A stretch of 32,751 nucleotides of DNA from Alphaproteobacteria bacterium. Lineage in GTDB: Bacteria; Pseudomonadota; Alphaproteobacteria; Rs-D84. Where the stretch lies: NCBI GenBank assembly GCA_017427405.1, contig JAFRSV010000001.1:1-32751 (forward strand), given 5' to 3'. Made by a program: the position numbers and the translations under genes. The notes beneath the pieces are model-generated. The model worked only from the letters and a program-made list of their open reading frames with translations, ran no database searches and was not told where the DNA came from. Positions 24,290 through 32,417 of this stretch are shown here, one piece after another; within the stretch, counting starts at the first letter, position 1, and the number at the start of each line of letters is the position of its first letter.

Positions 24290-24315
24290 CTTTTCCTTCC
24301 TTTGGTTATGTTTAA

Positions 24316-24756
24316 TTAAAACACCGGATCGTTGTCCAGCATTGCGGAAAAGGTTGCGGTTGCAACACGTTTGCCATTTACAAACGCATTTCCAACGAAT
24401 TTATGCAGTTTCATTTTCGCGCCGACTTCTTCTATCTTTAATTCCAATGTGTCGCCCGGCACAACCATGTGTGTAAACTTTGCGTTTTCAATTGTGACAA
24501 AATACCCAAGTGCACGCCCGCCGTTATTGCCGATTGCGTTTAGTATCGTAAAGCATGCGGTTTGCGCCAATGCCTCTACTATCAAAACGCCGGGCATGAT
24601 TGATTTCGCCGGAAAATGCCCCGCGCACCAAAATTCGTCGTCACGGACATACTTTATACCCGTCGCGGTTTTATCCGTGAATTCGCGAATTTCATCGACC
24701 AGGCGCATATGTCCGCGGTGCGGAATTACGCGTTCTATACCCGTTGCATCAACCAT
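24316..24756 (-). CDS. fabZ: 3-hydroxyacyl-ACP dehydratase FabZ
   Basis: 146 residues from ATG 24756, supported by AAGGAAAC upstream. It dehydrates 3-hydroxyacyl-ACP in fatty-acid elongation. The hot-dog fold motifs are present: PHRGHMRLVD with the catalytic His, GHFPAKSIMPGVLIVEALAQ with the catalytic Glu, and FVTIENAKFTHMVVPGD. The usual PHRYPFLLVD is changed to PHRGHMRLVD, but the catalytic residues remain. It follows lpxD by 17 bases, the conserved lpxD-fabZ order; lpxA is not in the window, an orphan lipoprotein being next. Confidence 0.93.
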   Translation of the reverse strand: MVDATGIERVIPHRGHMRLVDEIREFTDKTATGIKYVRDDEFWCAGHFPAKSIMPGVLIVEALAQTACFTILNAIGNNGGRALGYFVTIENAKFTHMVVPGDTLELKIEEVGAKMKLHKFVGNAFVNGKRVATATFSAMLDNDPVF

Positions 24757-24773
24757 TTTGTTTCCTTTTGATT

Positions 24774-25817
24774 TTAATCGTTTAAATGTTTTTTTACCCA
24801 CGCATAGTGGCGCAAGAATTCCGTTCCCGGCATCGCCGGATAACCCATATGACGCCCGCCGTCGGGAATATCGCGGAAAACGCCACTGTTCGCGCCAACT
24901 TCGGCATCATTGCCAATTTTGACCCCGTTTGCGATTCCAACATGCCCCGCAAGCAGCACACGGTCGCCAACCTTTACACCGCCGGCGATTCCAACGCCGC
25001 CCGCCAAAAAGCATTCACGCCCAATAACAACACCGTGCGCAATTTGGCAAAGGTTATCGATTTTCGTTCCGTCACCAATCATTGTATCGGTAAGTGCGCC
25101 ACGGTCAACACAGGAATTTGCGCCGATTGAAACACGGTCGCCGATAACCACGCGGCCAACATGCGGAATAAAGACATTGTGGCCGTCTTGGCGGGTATAT
25201 CCGAACCCGTCCTTGCCAATTGATGCGCCGTTATGGATTACGCAATCCGCGCCAATTGTCGCGTTTTCAATGTGTGCGCCCGAATGGATAACCGTGCCGC
25301 GCCCGATTGTCACATTGCGCCCGATATAAACATTTGGATAAATTTTCACATCTGGTTCAATCACCGTGCCACGTTCAATTGTTGCAAATTGCCCGACATA
25401 AACACTGCGCCGATTGCGGAAAAACACGCCACGTTCAATAACCGCATCAGCCGACACACCGCGCCGCGGCGGTTCGCGATACACCACCCCAAGAATCTTT
25501 ACGATTTCGCCGCGCGGACTGTCACAGACCAGCAGTGTTGCACCATCGGGTGCGTGCAATGCCATTTCCGGTTGCACTAAAATCACACTTGCACGAGTGT
25601 TTTCCAAAACCGATATGGGCAAAATCTTGAACGCATTACTGTTTTGCTCGGTCGAATAGAACGCGATTTGACCCGCGCGCGCATCCGCGATTGGTGCAAC
25701 GCCCGATATAACAGTGTCCGCATTCCCGCGCAGTTCAAGCCCAAACATTTCCGCCAATTCGCCAGCCGTTATCTTGGTTGCGCGTGGCATCATCAAAGAT
25801 TTAATTTTTTTCAACAT
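24774..25817 (-). CDS. lpxD: UDP-3-O-acylglucosamine N-acyltransferase LpxD
   Basis: 347 residues. It transfers a 3-hydroxyacyl chain to UDP-acylglucosamine in lipid A synthesis, so the organism should make LPS. The N-terminal uridine-binding domain ([26 protein letters not shown]) is followed by left-handed beta-helix hexapeptide repeats ([44 protein letters not shown] with the catalytic His, [11 protein letters not shown]). The last part is a helical tail. The length is normal. A TATAAT box lies six bases before the ATG and no ribosome site is clear, after a terminator that separates it from ompH. Confidence 0.95.
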   Translation of the reverse strand: MLKKIKSLMMPRATKITAGELAEMFGLELRGNADTVISGVAPIADARAGQIAFYSTEQNSNAFKILPISVLENTRASVILVQPEMALHAPDGATLLVCDSPRGEIVKILGVVYREPPRRGVSADAVIERGVFFRNRRSVYVGQFATIERGTVIEPDVKIYPNVYIGRNVTIGRGTVIHSGAHIENATIGADCVIHNGASIGKDGFGYTRQDGHNVFIPHVGRVVIGDRVSIGANSCVDRGALTDTMIGDGTKIDNLCQIAHGVVIGRECFLAGGVGIAGGVKVGDRVLLAGHVGIANGVKIGNDAEVGANSGVFRDIPDGGRHMGYPAMPGTEFLRHYAWVKKHLND

Positions 25818-25823
25818 GTCCGC

Positions 25824-25829
25824 ATTATA
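25824..25829 (-). promoter_or_regulatory. -10 box immediately before lpxD
   Basis: A perfect TATAAT on the minus strand, six bases before the lpxD ATG, with a T-rich upstream region and no clear -35. Transcription would begin at or next to the start codon. Confidence 0.5.
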
Positions 25830-25865
25830 ATAAAAAAATAAAAAAAGAAAAGGGAAATTAGATAT

Positions 25866-25944
25866 AAGTGGTTAGTGTAAGTGTCAGTGGTTAGTGAACA
25901 ATATGAAAAAACCGGCGATATTATCGCCGGTTCACTAACCACTA
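25866..25944. repeat. TTAGTG-type inverted repeat in the ompH-lpxD gap
   Basis: Tract 25866-25898 ends with AGTGGTTAGTGAA (25886-25898). Its perfect 13-base inverse TTCACTAACCACT is at 25931-25943, enclosing the terminator hairpin. Confidence 0.8.
25904..25932 (-). terminator. Intrinsic terminator after ompH
   Basis: On the minus strand AACCGGCGAT pairs with ATCGCCGGTT (25910-25919 and 25923-25932), loop of three, followed by a T-run (complement of 25905-25911). A strong ten-base stem. Confidence 0.8.
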
Positions 25945-25988
25945 GCACCCGTCGCGGCATGACCGCGCCGCGGTCGTGACGGACTAAC
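25945..25988. repeat. Third copy of the 43-base GC-rich palindromic arm
   Basis: Nearly identical to the arm at 937-979, 25 kb away: same GCACCCGTCGCGGCA start and CCGCGGTCGTGACGGACTAAC end, with a small difference in the middle (one extra base). It abuts the ompH stop codon. Confidence 0.85.
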
Positions 25989-25990
25989 CA

Positions 25991-26659
25991 TTAAAACCCT
26001 TTGGGTGTGTCCATTTTAACGGTTGAAACTTTTTTATCCAACGCGTTGATAACATCCGTCGTGATATCAAGGTTTTCAACATTTGCACCCGTCCGCGCAA
26101 AACGACCATCAATCACCAAAGACAAATTCTTTTTTGCAATTATCGCTTCGATAATCGGGTCAAGGTGTTTTTCTTGGATTTCAACCAACGCCTTTTGGAA
26201 CGCGGCATCAACCGATTGTGCGCGTTCGGTCAAATCACGTTGCAATTTTGTGACCTTGCCTTGGTATTCAACAACGCGACGTTGTAATGCTTCCTGGGAA
26301 AGGACATCTTGGGATTTTTCAATTTCTTCTTTTTCTTTTTCTAATTCTTTCTGTTCTTTTTCAAGTTCACTACGCAATTTTTCTTCATACGATTCGCGTT
26401 GTTTACGCAGGTCTTGTAATGCCTTGGCATCCGCCTGAATCGCATCCATACGAATCACCGCCATCCGCAGGTCGCCACCGGATACAGCCTCACCCGATAT
26501 TCCATCAATCGCGGATTCCGCGCTAACCGTTTTACCCGAAAAAGATTTTACCGCGAACAATCCAATAACCGCAACCGCGATTACAATGACCGCCACGATA
26601 CCAAATTTAACATATTTTTTCGTTGCCGATGCCCCGGCCTGGGTTCCTGTTTTATTCAT
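25991..26659 (-). CDS. OmpH/Skp-family periplasmic chaperone
   Basis: 222 residues. A signal-anchor (YVKFGIVAVIVIAVAVIGLF, about 16-35) precedes a long coiled coil (about 75-170) with dense Lys/Glu (SELEKEQKELEKEKEEIEKS) and the family end LSLVIDGRFARTG followed by NLDITTDVINALDKK. Skp binds unfolded outer-membrane proteins in the periplasm. The basic, 15-residue cytoplasmic start is longer than usual and no clear signal peptidase site follows the helix, so the protein may stay membrane-anchored. It precedes lpxD-fabZ as in many Proteobacteria, but a terminator and palindromic element now separate them. Confidence 0.88.
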   Translation of the reverse strand: MNKTGTQAGASATKKYVKFGIVAVIVIAVAVIGLFAVKSFSGKTVSAESAIDGISGEAVSGGDLRMAVIRMDAIQADAKALQDLRKQRESYEEKLRSELEKEQKELEKEKEEIEKSQDVLSQEALQRRVVEYQGKVTKLQRDLTERAQSVDAAFQKALVEIQEKHLDPIIEAIIAKKNLSLVIDGRFARTGANVENLDITTDVINALDKKVSTVKMDTPKGF

Positions 26660-26691
26660 TTTTGCCTTCCTTTTGTTCTGTTGACGGTGTG

Positions 26692-26697
26692 ACTATA
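26692..26697 (-). promoter_or_regulatory. -10 box before ompH
   Basis: TATAGT on the minus strand with a T-rich upstream region. A start near 26685 would give a 26-base leader containing the GGAAGG ribosome site. Confidence 0.4.
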
Positions 26698-26737
26698 ACA
26701 ACAAAAAATAAAAAATAAAAGATAATTTTTTTGTTTT

Positions 26738-27415
26738 TTATCGAACGGGAGAGATTCTTAATTCCACACGACGATTGGCAAGTCGCCCCCATTCATCTTG
26801 GGCCGCGATTGGGCGCGCCGCACCGCGTCCGACAATAAACATACGCGATGTTTTTATTCCGTGTTGTGAGAGAAAAACACCAACGCGTTCCGCCATATCC
26901 AATGAAAACGCACGCGCCGCGTTTGTGTCGCGCATCGAATCGGTATATCCCGCAATTTCAATAAATGTTGCGTCGTACTTTCGCAAAATCCGTGCAATCG
27001 TTGATAAATTATCATCACCATCCGCCGATATTTCTGGCGCATTTAATTCCATAATTGCATCGCGCACCAAAATGACAAGGACATCCGTACCGGCGCGCTG
27101 GACCGATAAACCTGGACGGCGCAACGCATCATAAAGTGCGGTTTCCAATTCCGACATATACCCAATACACATCGCCGATTCGTTTTGTGTTTTGTCACCG
27201 TATTCCATTTCCGCCGATGGCGTCACAACCTCTGCAACCGTCTTGCCACCCGCACCTTGGTAAATGGGTTTCTTGGCGGTCCGCGCGTTTTCCGTCATAT
27301 CGGTAAAACTTGCGCCACGCAGATAATTGCCCCACGACGCGCGGTCGGGGCTTTTATACGTGGCACATCCCGCAATAAAAACAAAAGAAAAAATTGCGAT
27401 GCAAAATCTTTGCAT
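26738..27415 (-). CDS. OmpA-family (Pal-like) lipoprotein
   Basis: 225 residues. Lipobox I-A-G-C (Cys17). The C-terminal OmpA-like peptidoglycan-binding domain runs from about 140: FIEIAGYTDSMRDTNAARAF, MAERVGVFLSQHGI, MFIVGRGAARPIA and NRRVELRI, with the conserved Asp and Arg that contact diaminopimelate. It should tether the outer membrane to the wall. It begins one base after the PilS-like gene's stop (TAATATG). It could belong to the pilus apparatus, since secretion systems often carry such a lipoprotein, or be a general Pal/YiaD-type protein. Confidence 0.87.
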   Translation of the reverse strand: MQRFCIAIFSFVFIAGCATYKSPDRASWGNYLRGASFTDMTENARTAKKPIYQGAGGKTVAEVVTPSAEMEYGDKTQNESAMCIGYMSELETALYDALRRPGLSVQRAGTDVLVILVRDAIMELNAPEISADGDDNLSTIARILRKYDATFIEIAGYTDSMRDTNAARAFSLDMAERVGVFLSQHGIKTSRMFIVGRGAARPIAAQDEWGRLANRRVELRISPVR

Positions 27416-27416
27416 A

Positions 27417-27872
27417 TTACATTCCCGTGAACGATATATTATTTTCGGCCCCTGTGAAACAATTTACAACCTCTGTGGCGCGATATCCGTTTATATACAT
27501 TTCCGTTGCCCATGTTGGCATCGCCGCACCAAAGAATTCACATTCCGCGCGCGAAAGGCCATAAAGGTTTATTACAAATGTTGTTCGGTCGATTCCAACA
27601 CTAATATCCCATGATTTACCAATCGGCACATCCGAATTCGGCAGTGCGCCGGCCTTTACCAAATAATCAACCGATATTCCGGTATAATCACTGCGCATAC
27701 CCATAAGCATATTTATATCTTTGGCCACTTCACGTAATGTCGCGGCGGCGATAGTATTTTGTTGGTTCCGGCGCACGGAATTATAAATCGCAACCGCACC
27801 CGCCGTCATAACCGCGGTCACCGCCAACACACCGATAATTTCAATAAGTGAACGCCCCGATTCGTTTTTCAT
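27417..27872 (-). CDS. PilS-like type IVb major-type pilin
   Basis: 151 residues. The leader MKNESG precedes R-S-L-I-E5 and the hydrophobic helix IIGVLAVTAVMTAGAVAIYN. The head domain has the PilS pattern (LREVAKDINMLMGMRSDYTG, YLVKAGALPNSDVPIGKSW, FVINLYGLSRAECEFFGAA). It also has two cysteines (C110 and the one in VVNCFTG) that would close the D-region loop. Class IVb pilins such as R64 PilS form thin conjugative pili. The gene sits between dnaX and the OmpA-like lipoprotein, with a strong AGGGGGG ribosome site, and is probably co-transcribed with dnaX. No assembly ATPase, secretin or prepilin peptidase is in the window. Confidence 0.85.
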   Translation of the reverse strand: MKNESGRSLIEIIGVLAVTAVMTAGAVAIYNSVRRNQQNTIAAATLREVAKDINMLMGMRSDYTGISVDYLVKAGALPNSDVPIGKSWDISVGIDRTTFVINLYGLSRAECEFFGAAMPTWATEMYINGYRATEVVNCFTGAENNISFTGM

Positions 27873-27898
27873 TTTCCCCCCTTTTTTTGCTTTCTTGT

Positions 27899-29425
27899 TT
27901 ACTGTTTTGATATACCGACAATTTCCGCACCGTCAAACAGCGACATCGCATCCGCAACCATTGGGTCAGATTCCGCCGCCGCTAATTCTTGTTCCCCCAC
28001 AGTTTGGTTTTGTTCCGATTTTTCAATCCGTTCAACAACCCAATTTTCGCCGGTTTTATCGTTTAACCACCGCACCAATTTCGGTTGAAAATCCGCATCG
28101 TTCGCGCGGTCAAAATACGATATGTGCGTGCCGGAAAAATCGGAAACCTCTATATTTTTCGTAAAGTATGAATAAAGCAACATTTCACGTGCATTTTCCA
28201 GTGCGTCCGCCAATTCAGATGCCGAACGAATTTCCAATTTTTTGGGTTGCGGAACGACCGGCGCGGGACGCGGGGTTTCCGTTCTTTCGTTTTTCAAAAT
28301 ATCCGGCAACGATGGCATATCCGCAATATGCATTAAACGAATTACCAACATATCAAAACATTGTTTCTGATTTGTTGCCGCCGCCATTTCCGGAACAGAC
28401 GCAACCAAAACCTGCCATATACGGGAAAGCGTGTTTAACGATACGTGTTTGTTTATTTCATTTATACGTTCACGTTGGTCGGCGGTGTATGGGACATGAT
28501 TGCTGTCACCGGCGCGCAGGACGGGGTGCATACGCGTTGCCCAATGAACCCATTCCATCATATCGGTAAGCAACATTGTTAAATCCGCGCCGTTGGTATA
28601 AATTTCGTCCGTTTTGGCAAGTGCCGCCGAAACATTTCCCGATAAAATCGTCTGCATAAAGTCAACGACGACACCGCGGTCCGCGCGCTTTAACATATCC
28701 ATTACTGATTTTTCATCGACGTTTCCGCCGGTTTGTGCAATCGCCTGGTCCAGCAAAGATAGCCCGTCGCGCACCGAACCATCCGCCGCCCGCGCAAGTA
28801 ATTCATTTGCCGCGTCACTAAGTTCGACATTTTCCTGTTCCGCAATCCACGCAAAATGTTTTTTAAGTGTATCAACCGGAACGCGCACCAAATCAAACCG
28901 TTGGCACCGTGAAAGAATCGTGACGGGAACCTTGCGTATTTCGGTCGTGGCAAGGATGAATATAACATGCGCCGGCGGTTCTTCTAGCGTTTTAAGCAAT
29001 GCGTTAAACGCACTGGACGACAACATATGAACTTCGTCGATGATATAAACCTTGTAGCGGCCGTTTGTGGGACGATACTGTGCGGCATCCAAAATTTCGC
29101 GCATATTATCAACACCCGTATGCGATGCCGCGTCAATTTCCAAAACATCAATATGTTGGCCCGCGGCGATTGCGCGACAATTTTCGCACGTTCCGCACGG
29201 CGTTGCCGTTGGCCCATCGGTGGACAGGCAATTTAACGCCTTGGCCAAAATACGCGCGGTACTGGTTTTTCCCGTCCCACGAATTCCGGTGAAAATATAG
29301 GCGTGCGCGATGCGCCCTGTTTTAATCGCGGTCGTTAGTGTTTTAACCAAAACATCTTGACCAATAAGCGATGCAAAATCTTGACTGCGGTATTTGCGTG
29401 CAAGAACTGTATAACTGGTATCCAT
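27899..29425 (-). CDS. dnaX: DNA polymerase III tau/gamma subunit
   Basis: 508 residues from ATG 29425 (MDTSYTVLARKYRSQDF), the clamp-loader ATPase core. Walker A GIRGTGKT is at 47-54; a zinc-binding set C66, C77, C80, C83 follows; Walker B IIDEVHML is near 128-135; the sensor/SRC motif is LSRCQRF. The C-terminal tau-like region ends around WVVERI with an acidic tail. An upstream in-frame ATG (29473) is rejected because the likely promoter lies inside that extension and AAAGG precedes 29425. ybaB, its usual partner, is upstream with tRNA-Val and a repeat element between. Confidence 0.96.
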   Translation of the reverse strand: MDTSYTVLARKYRSQDFASLIGQDVLVKTLTTAIKTGRIAHAYIFTGIRGTGKTSTARILAKALNCLSTDGPTATPCGTCENCRAIAAGQHIDVLEIDAASHTGVDNMREILDAAQYRPTNGRYKVYIIDEVHMLSSSAFNALLKTLEEPPAHVIFILATTEIRKVPVTILSRCQRFDLVRVPVDTLKKHFAWIAEQENVELSDAANELLARAADGSVRDGLSLLDQAIAQTGGNVDEKSVMDMLKRADRGVVVDFMQTILSGNVSAALAKTDEIYTNGADLTMLLTDMMEWVHWATRMHPVLRAGDSNHVPYTADQRERINEINKHVSLNTLSRIWQVLVASVPEMAAATNQKQCFDMLVIRLMHIADMPSLPDILKNERTETPRPAPVVPQPKKLEIRSASELADALENAREMLLYSYFTKNIEVSDFSGTHISYFDRANDADFQPKLVRWLNDKTGENWVVERIEKSEQNQTVGEQELAAAESDPMVADAMSLFDGAEIVGISKQ

Positions 29426-29445
29426 GACGTCTTTCCTTTGCGCAA

Positions 29446-29473
29446 AGAATAGCAAATGTTTATAAAAATTCAA
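29446..29473 (-). promoter_or_regulatory. Promoter of dnaX
   Basis: Minus strand TTGAAT (29468-29473), 16 bases, TATTCT (29446-29451). The -35 box directly touches the TTAGTG-type tract of the neighbouring element, so the element forms the promoter's upstream edge. Confidence 0.45.
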
Positions 29474-29740
29474 GTGTTAGTGTTAGTGATTATCCGTCAC
29501 CGCTGGGTGCGGTGCCGAGGCCGCGCCAGGGCTTTTGCCCTGGCTTGGTGTAAGTCGTGCGCTTTGCGCACTCCGCCGCGGCACTAACAATTTTTAAACC
29601 TGCGCTTTTATGGCGCAGGTTAACAATAGGCCAAGCCGATTATTTGGAATCTGGCCCGTCTTCGTGCGCTTTGCGCACTCCGCCGCGGCACTAACAATTT
29701 TTAAACCTGCGCTTTTATGGCGCAGGTTAACAAATTGTTG
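29474..29740. other. Intergenic hairpin-rich element between tRNA-Val and dnaX
   Basis: No gene in these 267 bases. From left: a TTAGTG tract (29474-29490), GCCAGGGC-TTTT-GCCCTGGC (29525-29544), then two copies of a 72-base unit. The tract boundary GCACTAAC recurs inside each unit. Confidence 0.75.
29555..29733. repeat. Perfect 72-base direct repeat, two copies
   Basis: 29555-29626 and 29662-29733 are identical, separated by 35 bases. Each copy holds two hairpins, GTGCGC-TTT-GCGCAC and AACCTGCGC-7 bases-GCGCAGGTT, with CCGCCGCGGCACTAACAA between them. The duplication looks recent. Confidence 0.92.
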
Positions 29741-29817
29741 TGGTGGATGTTAAGGGACTCGAACCCCTGACCCTCTGCGTGTAAAGCAGATGCTCTAGCC
29801 AACTGAGCTAAACATCC
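29741..29817 (-). tRNA. tRNA-Val (anticodon UAC)
   Basis: The minus strand gives a full 77-base cloverleaf: acceptor GGATGTT pairing with AACATCC, D-arm AGCTCAGTTGGCTAGAGC, anticodon stem TCTGC/GCAGA with loop TTTACAC (anticodon TAC), T-arm GGGGTTCGAGTCCC, discriminator A and encoded CCA. The T-stem and acceptor stem have no mismatches. Confidence 0.97.
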
Positions 29818-29828
29818 GAACTTTTGCA

Positions 29829-29857
29829 ATCATATTTTATATTTTTATGATTGTCCA
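29829..29857 (-). promoter_or_regulatory. Promoter of tRNA-Val
   Basis: Minus strand TGGACA (29852-29857), exactly 17 bases, TATGAT (29829-29834). The expected start near 29822 is five bases before the mature 5' end. Confidence 0.6.
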
Positions 29858-29867
29858 GATTTTTCTG

Positions 29868-29891
29868 CGCCCCCCACTTCGCCGGCGAAGG
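29868..29891. other. Palindrome at the ybaB 3' boundary
   Basis: CTTCGCC directly abuts GGCGAAG, extended by CCC/GGG across one mismatch. It lies in the gap just downstream of the ybaB stop at 29895. On the minus strand no U-tract follows closely, so a terminator role is uncertain. Confidence 0.45.
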
Positions 29892-29894
29892 GGA

Positions 29895-30194
29895 TTATTG
29901 TGGTATTGGCATGCCCGCCGTGGCGTCCGACATAACATCGTCAATCAATGTGTCCGCCTTTGCCTTGGCATCGCGCATTGCCGACAAAACGGCGTTTTCC
30001 ACCGCCGGTGCACCCTGGGCCAGCAAGGCCGGATTTATTGTCACGGAATTTATATCGTATTTCCCCGACATATCAACAATGCACGCACCACCGGCGGCAA
30101 GTCCCTTGACATGCATGCCACCCAATTTTTCCTGGGCCGCGGCAACTTTGGCCTGTAATTCACCCGCCTGGGCCATCAAAGATTCCATATCCAT
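29895..30194 (-). CDS. ybaB: YbaB/EbfC-family nucleoid-associated protein
   Basis: 99 residues. The fold starts with a helix (MESLMAQAGELQAKVAAAQEKLG), then the beta core HVKGLAAGGACIVDMSGKYDINSVTINPALL and a C-terminal helix ending MRDAKAKADTLIDDVMSD. The family forms DNA-binding dimers and is usually encoded right after dnaX. Here it is upstream of dnaX, with tRNA-Val and a repeat element between them. AAGGAAAT is the ribosome site. Confidence 0.93.
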   Translation of the reverse strand: MDMESLMAQAGELQAKVAAAQEKLGGMHVKGLAAGGACIVDMSGKYDINSVTINPALLAQGAPAVENAVLSAMRDAKAKADTLIDDVMSDATAGMPIPQ

Positions 30195-30216
30195 TTTATT
30201 TCCTTACTTAATTGGG

Positions 30217-30245
30217 ATAAAATTCCGGTCGTGTGACCGGAATTT
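30217..30245 (-). terminator. Intrinsic terminator after pnp
   Basis: AAATTCCGGTC (30220-30230) and GACCGGAATTT (30235-30245) form an 11-base stem with loop GTGT. On the minus strand TTTTATCCC follows. It touches the pnp stop codon. Confidence 0.75.
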
Positions 30246-32417
30246 TTATTTTTCTTCTTTTGGTTCTTCTTTGGTTTCTTCAACCTCTTTCCCGGTTTTT
30301 TGGTCGATTCCAACCATTGAAAACCGTGTTTTACCGCGTTTATCGATACCGGTATATTTCACATAAACTTCATCACCTTCTTTAAGGTTCGCATCTTCGA
30401 TTTTTTTCAGATGTTTGCCGGTGATTTCAGAAATATGAACCATCGCTTCAAATCCGCTTAGGATACGGACAAAGATACCAAAATCTTTGACACCGGTGAC
30501 CGTGCCGTGGTAAATAACGCCCTCTTCCGGTTCGGCAACGATTTCTTTTATTTTGGCAATTGCGGCATTCGCATCTTCTTTTGTCACCGCAAGAATCTTG
30601 ACCGTGCCGTCATCTTCCAAATCAATCGTTGTGTTTGTATCGCGGGTTATCGCCTGAATCACAACGCCACCCTTGCCGATAACATCGCGAATCTTGTCCG
30701 GATTTATCTTTATCGTGTAAAGTTGCGGTGCATACTGTGACACATGGTCGCGCGGTTTTTCGATTGCCGATGTGATTTTGCCAAGTATGTGCATACGGCC
30801 GTCCTTTGCCTGGGCCAGGGCGCGTTCCATAATTTCAAATGTAATGGATGTGATTTTAATATCCATTTGCAACGCGGTGACACCACGGTCGGTTCCGGTC
30901 ACTTTGAAATCCATATCCCCAAGGTGGTCTTCGTCACCCAAAATATCGGTCAAAATTGCGTAATCGTCGCCTTCTTTAATAAGACCCATCGCAATACCGG
31001 CAACCGGGCGTTTCATCGGAACACCGCCGTCCATCATGGCAAGTGTCGCACCACATGTCGTCGCCATAGATGACGAACCGTTCGATTCCAAAATATCGGA
31101 ACAAATACGAATTACATAATCGAATTCTTTGCGCGATGGCACCATTGGATGAACCGCGCGCCACGCAAGGTTTCCATGACCAATTTCACGACGACCCGGC
31201 GCACGCAACCCCTTGGCTTCGCCGACCGAAAATCCCGGAAAGTTGTAATTCAATATAAATTCGCGTTCCGCGTCACCGTCCAATGTTTCAAGTGGTAATG
31301 CATCCTTGCCACCGCCAAGTGTCAATGACACCAATGCCTGGGTTTCGCCGCGCGTGAACAGCGCAGAACCATGCGCACGCGGCAACACCCCCAGTTCGAT
31401 TTCAATCGGGCGAACGGTCTTTGTGTCGCGGCCATCGATACGCGGCCGGCCCGCCAAGATATTCGAACGCATAATGCGTGCGGTGATGTTTTCAACAATT
31501 TCGTCCGCGAACGATTCCAATGTCGATGTCGCAACCACCGTGTCGGGGAACATTTCCGGAATCAGTGCCTTTGCCGCCACATGAATATCGCCCAGTGTTT
31601 CAAGACGAACCAATTTTTCCTTAATTCCCAATGCCTTTTCGATTTCCGGCGCAAATTGTTCGAAACGTTTTTCCATTTCGACATATTCCGGTGTTTTTTC
31701 CGGAATTGCCCAGCGTTCTTTGCCGGCCTTGGCGGTTAAATCATTGATTGCCTTGATAACCGTTTGTTGTGCATCAAACCCGAATTTTACGGCATCAAGG
31801 GTTGTTGCCTCGTCCAATTCGCCGATTTCAGATTCAACCATCAATACGCCGTCCTTGGTTGCCGCAACAACCAAATCCATTTCAGAATCTTCGACTTCTT
31901 TGGCGGATGGATTCAAAATGTATTTGCCGTTTTTATATCCGACACGCGCCGCACCAATTGGCCCCGCGAACGGCACCCCAGACAACGCCAACGCCGCACT
32001 GGACGCAATCATCGCCAAAATATCAGGTTGATTTTTACGGTCATATGAAAAAACCTGGGCTACGACTTGAACCTTGTTCTTAAAAGTTTCCGGGAACAAT
32101 GGACGAATTGGGCGGTCAATAAGACGCGCAATCAATGTTTCGCCCATGCTGGCCTTGCCTTCACGGCGGTCACGCGACCCTGGGATACGACCGGCGGACG
32201 CAAATTTTTCCTGGTAATCAACGGTAAGTGGGAAAAAATCTTGGCCTTCGACGGCGGTTTTTTCCGCGCACACGGTGGCCAAGACCATTGTTTCGCCCAT
32301 CGTTGCCAAAACCGCGCCGGTTGCCTGTTTGGCCAAGCGGCCCGTTTCCAATTTTAATGTTTCATTACCATAAGGCACTTCAACCACAACCGGGTTGTTT
32401 AACTTTTTTTCTGACAT
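30246..32417 (-). CDS. pnp: Polynucleotide phosphorylase
   Basis: 723 residues, a 3'-to-5' phosphorolytic exoribonuclease of the RNA degradosome. Two RNase PH domains are separated by a helical linker (about 230-300); the second carries the active-site LEFILNYNFPGFSVGEAKG and GDEDHLGDMDFKVTGT stretches. The KH domain has VIGKGG (about 565-570), and the S1 domain follows (GTVTGVKDFGIFVRI, then VHISEITGKHLKKIED). The C-terminus is a charged tail rich in Glu and Lys. Length and domain order are normal. The ribosome site GGAGAAAAATT precedes ATG 32417. rpsO, often upstream, is not seen in the remaining 334 bases. Confidence 0.97.
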   Translation of the reverse strand: MSEKKLNNPVVVEVPYGNETLKLETGRLAKQATGAVLATMGETMVLATVCAEKTAVEGQDFFPLTVDYQEKFASAGRIPGSRDRREGKASMGETLIARLIDRPIRPLFPETFKNKVQVVAQVFSYDRKNQPDILAMIASSAALALSGVPFAGPIGAARVGYKNGKYILNPSAKEVEDSEMDLVVAATKDGVLMVESEIGELDEATTLDAVKFGFDAQQTVIKAINDLTAKAGKERWAIPEKTPEYVEMEKRFEQFAPEIEKALGIKEKLVRLETLGDIHVAAKALIPEMFPDTVVATSTLESFADEIVENITARIMRSNILAGRPRIDGRDTKTVRPIEIELGVLPRAHGSALFTRGETQALVSLTLGGGKDALPLETLDGDAEREFILNYNFPGFSVGEAKGLRAPGRREIGHGNLAWRAVHPMVPSRKEFDYVIRICSDILESNGSSSMATTCGATLAMMDGGVPMKRPVAGIAMGLIKEGDDYAILTDILGDEDHLGDMDFKVTGTDRGVTALQMDIKITSITFEIMERALAQAKDGRMHILGKITSAIEKPRDHVSQYAPQLYTIKINPDKIRDVIGKGGVVIQAITRDTNTTIDLEDDGTVKILAVTKEDANAAIAKIKEIVAEPEEGVIYHGTVTGVKDFGIFVRILSGFEAMVHISEITGKHLKKIEDANLKEGDEVYVKYTGIDKRGKTRFSMVGIDQKTGKEVEETKEEPKEEK

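Noticed and set aside
28225-28260. Programmed frameshift in dnaX at an A6 stretch (CCC AAA AAA TTG)
   Set aside because: It does not match the A-AAA-AAG slippery heptamer, and I saw no downstream structure; the tau-length frame is intact.
29555-29733. Possible CRISPR remnant
   Set aside because: Only two copies, 72 bases each with internal hairpins and a single 35-base spacer; no cas genes. Better explained as a duplicated palindromic module.
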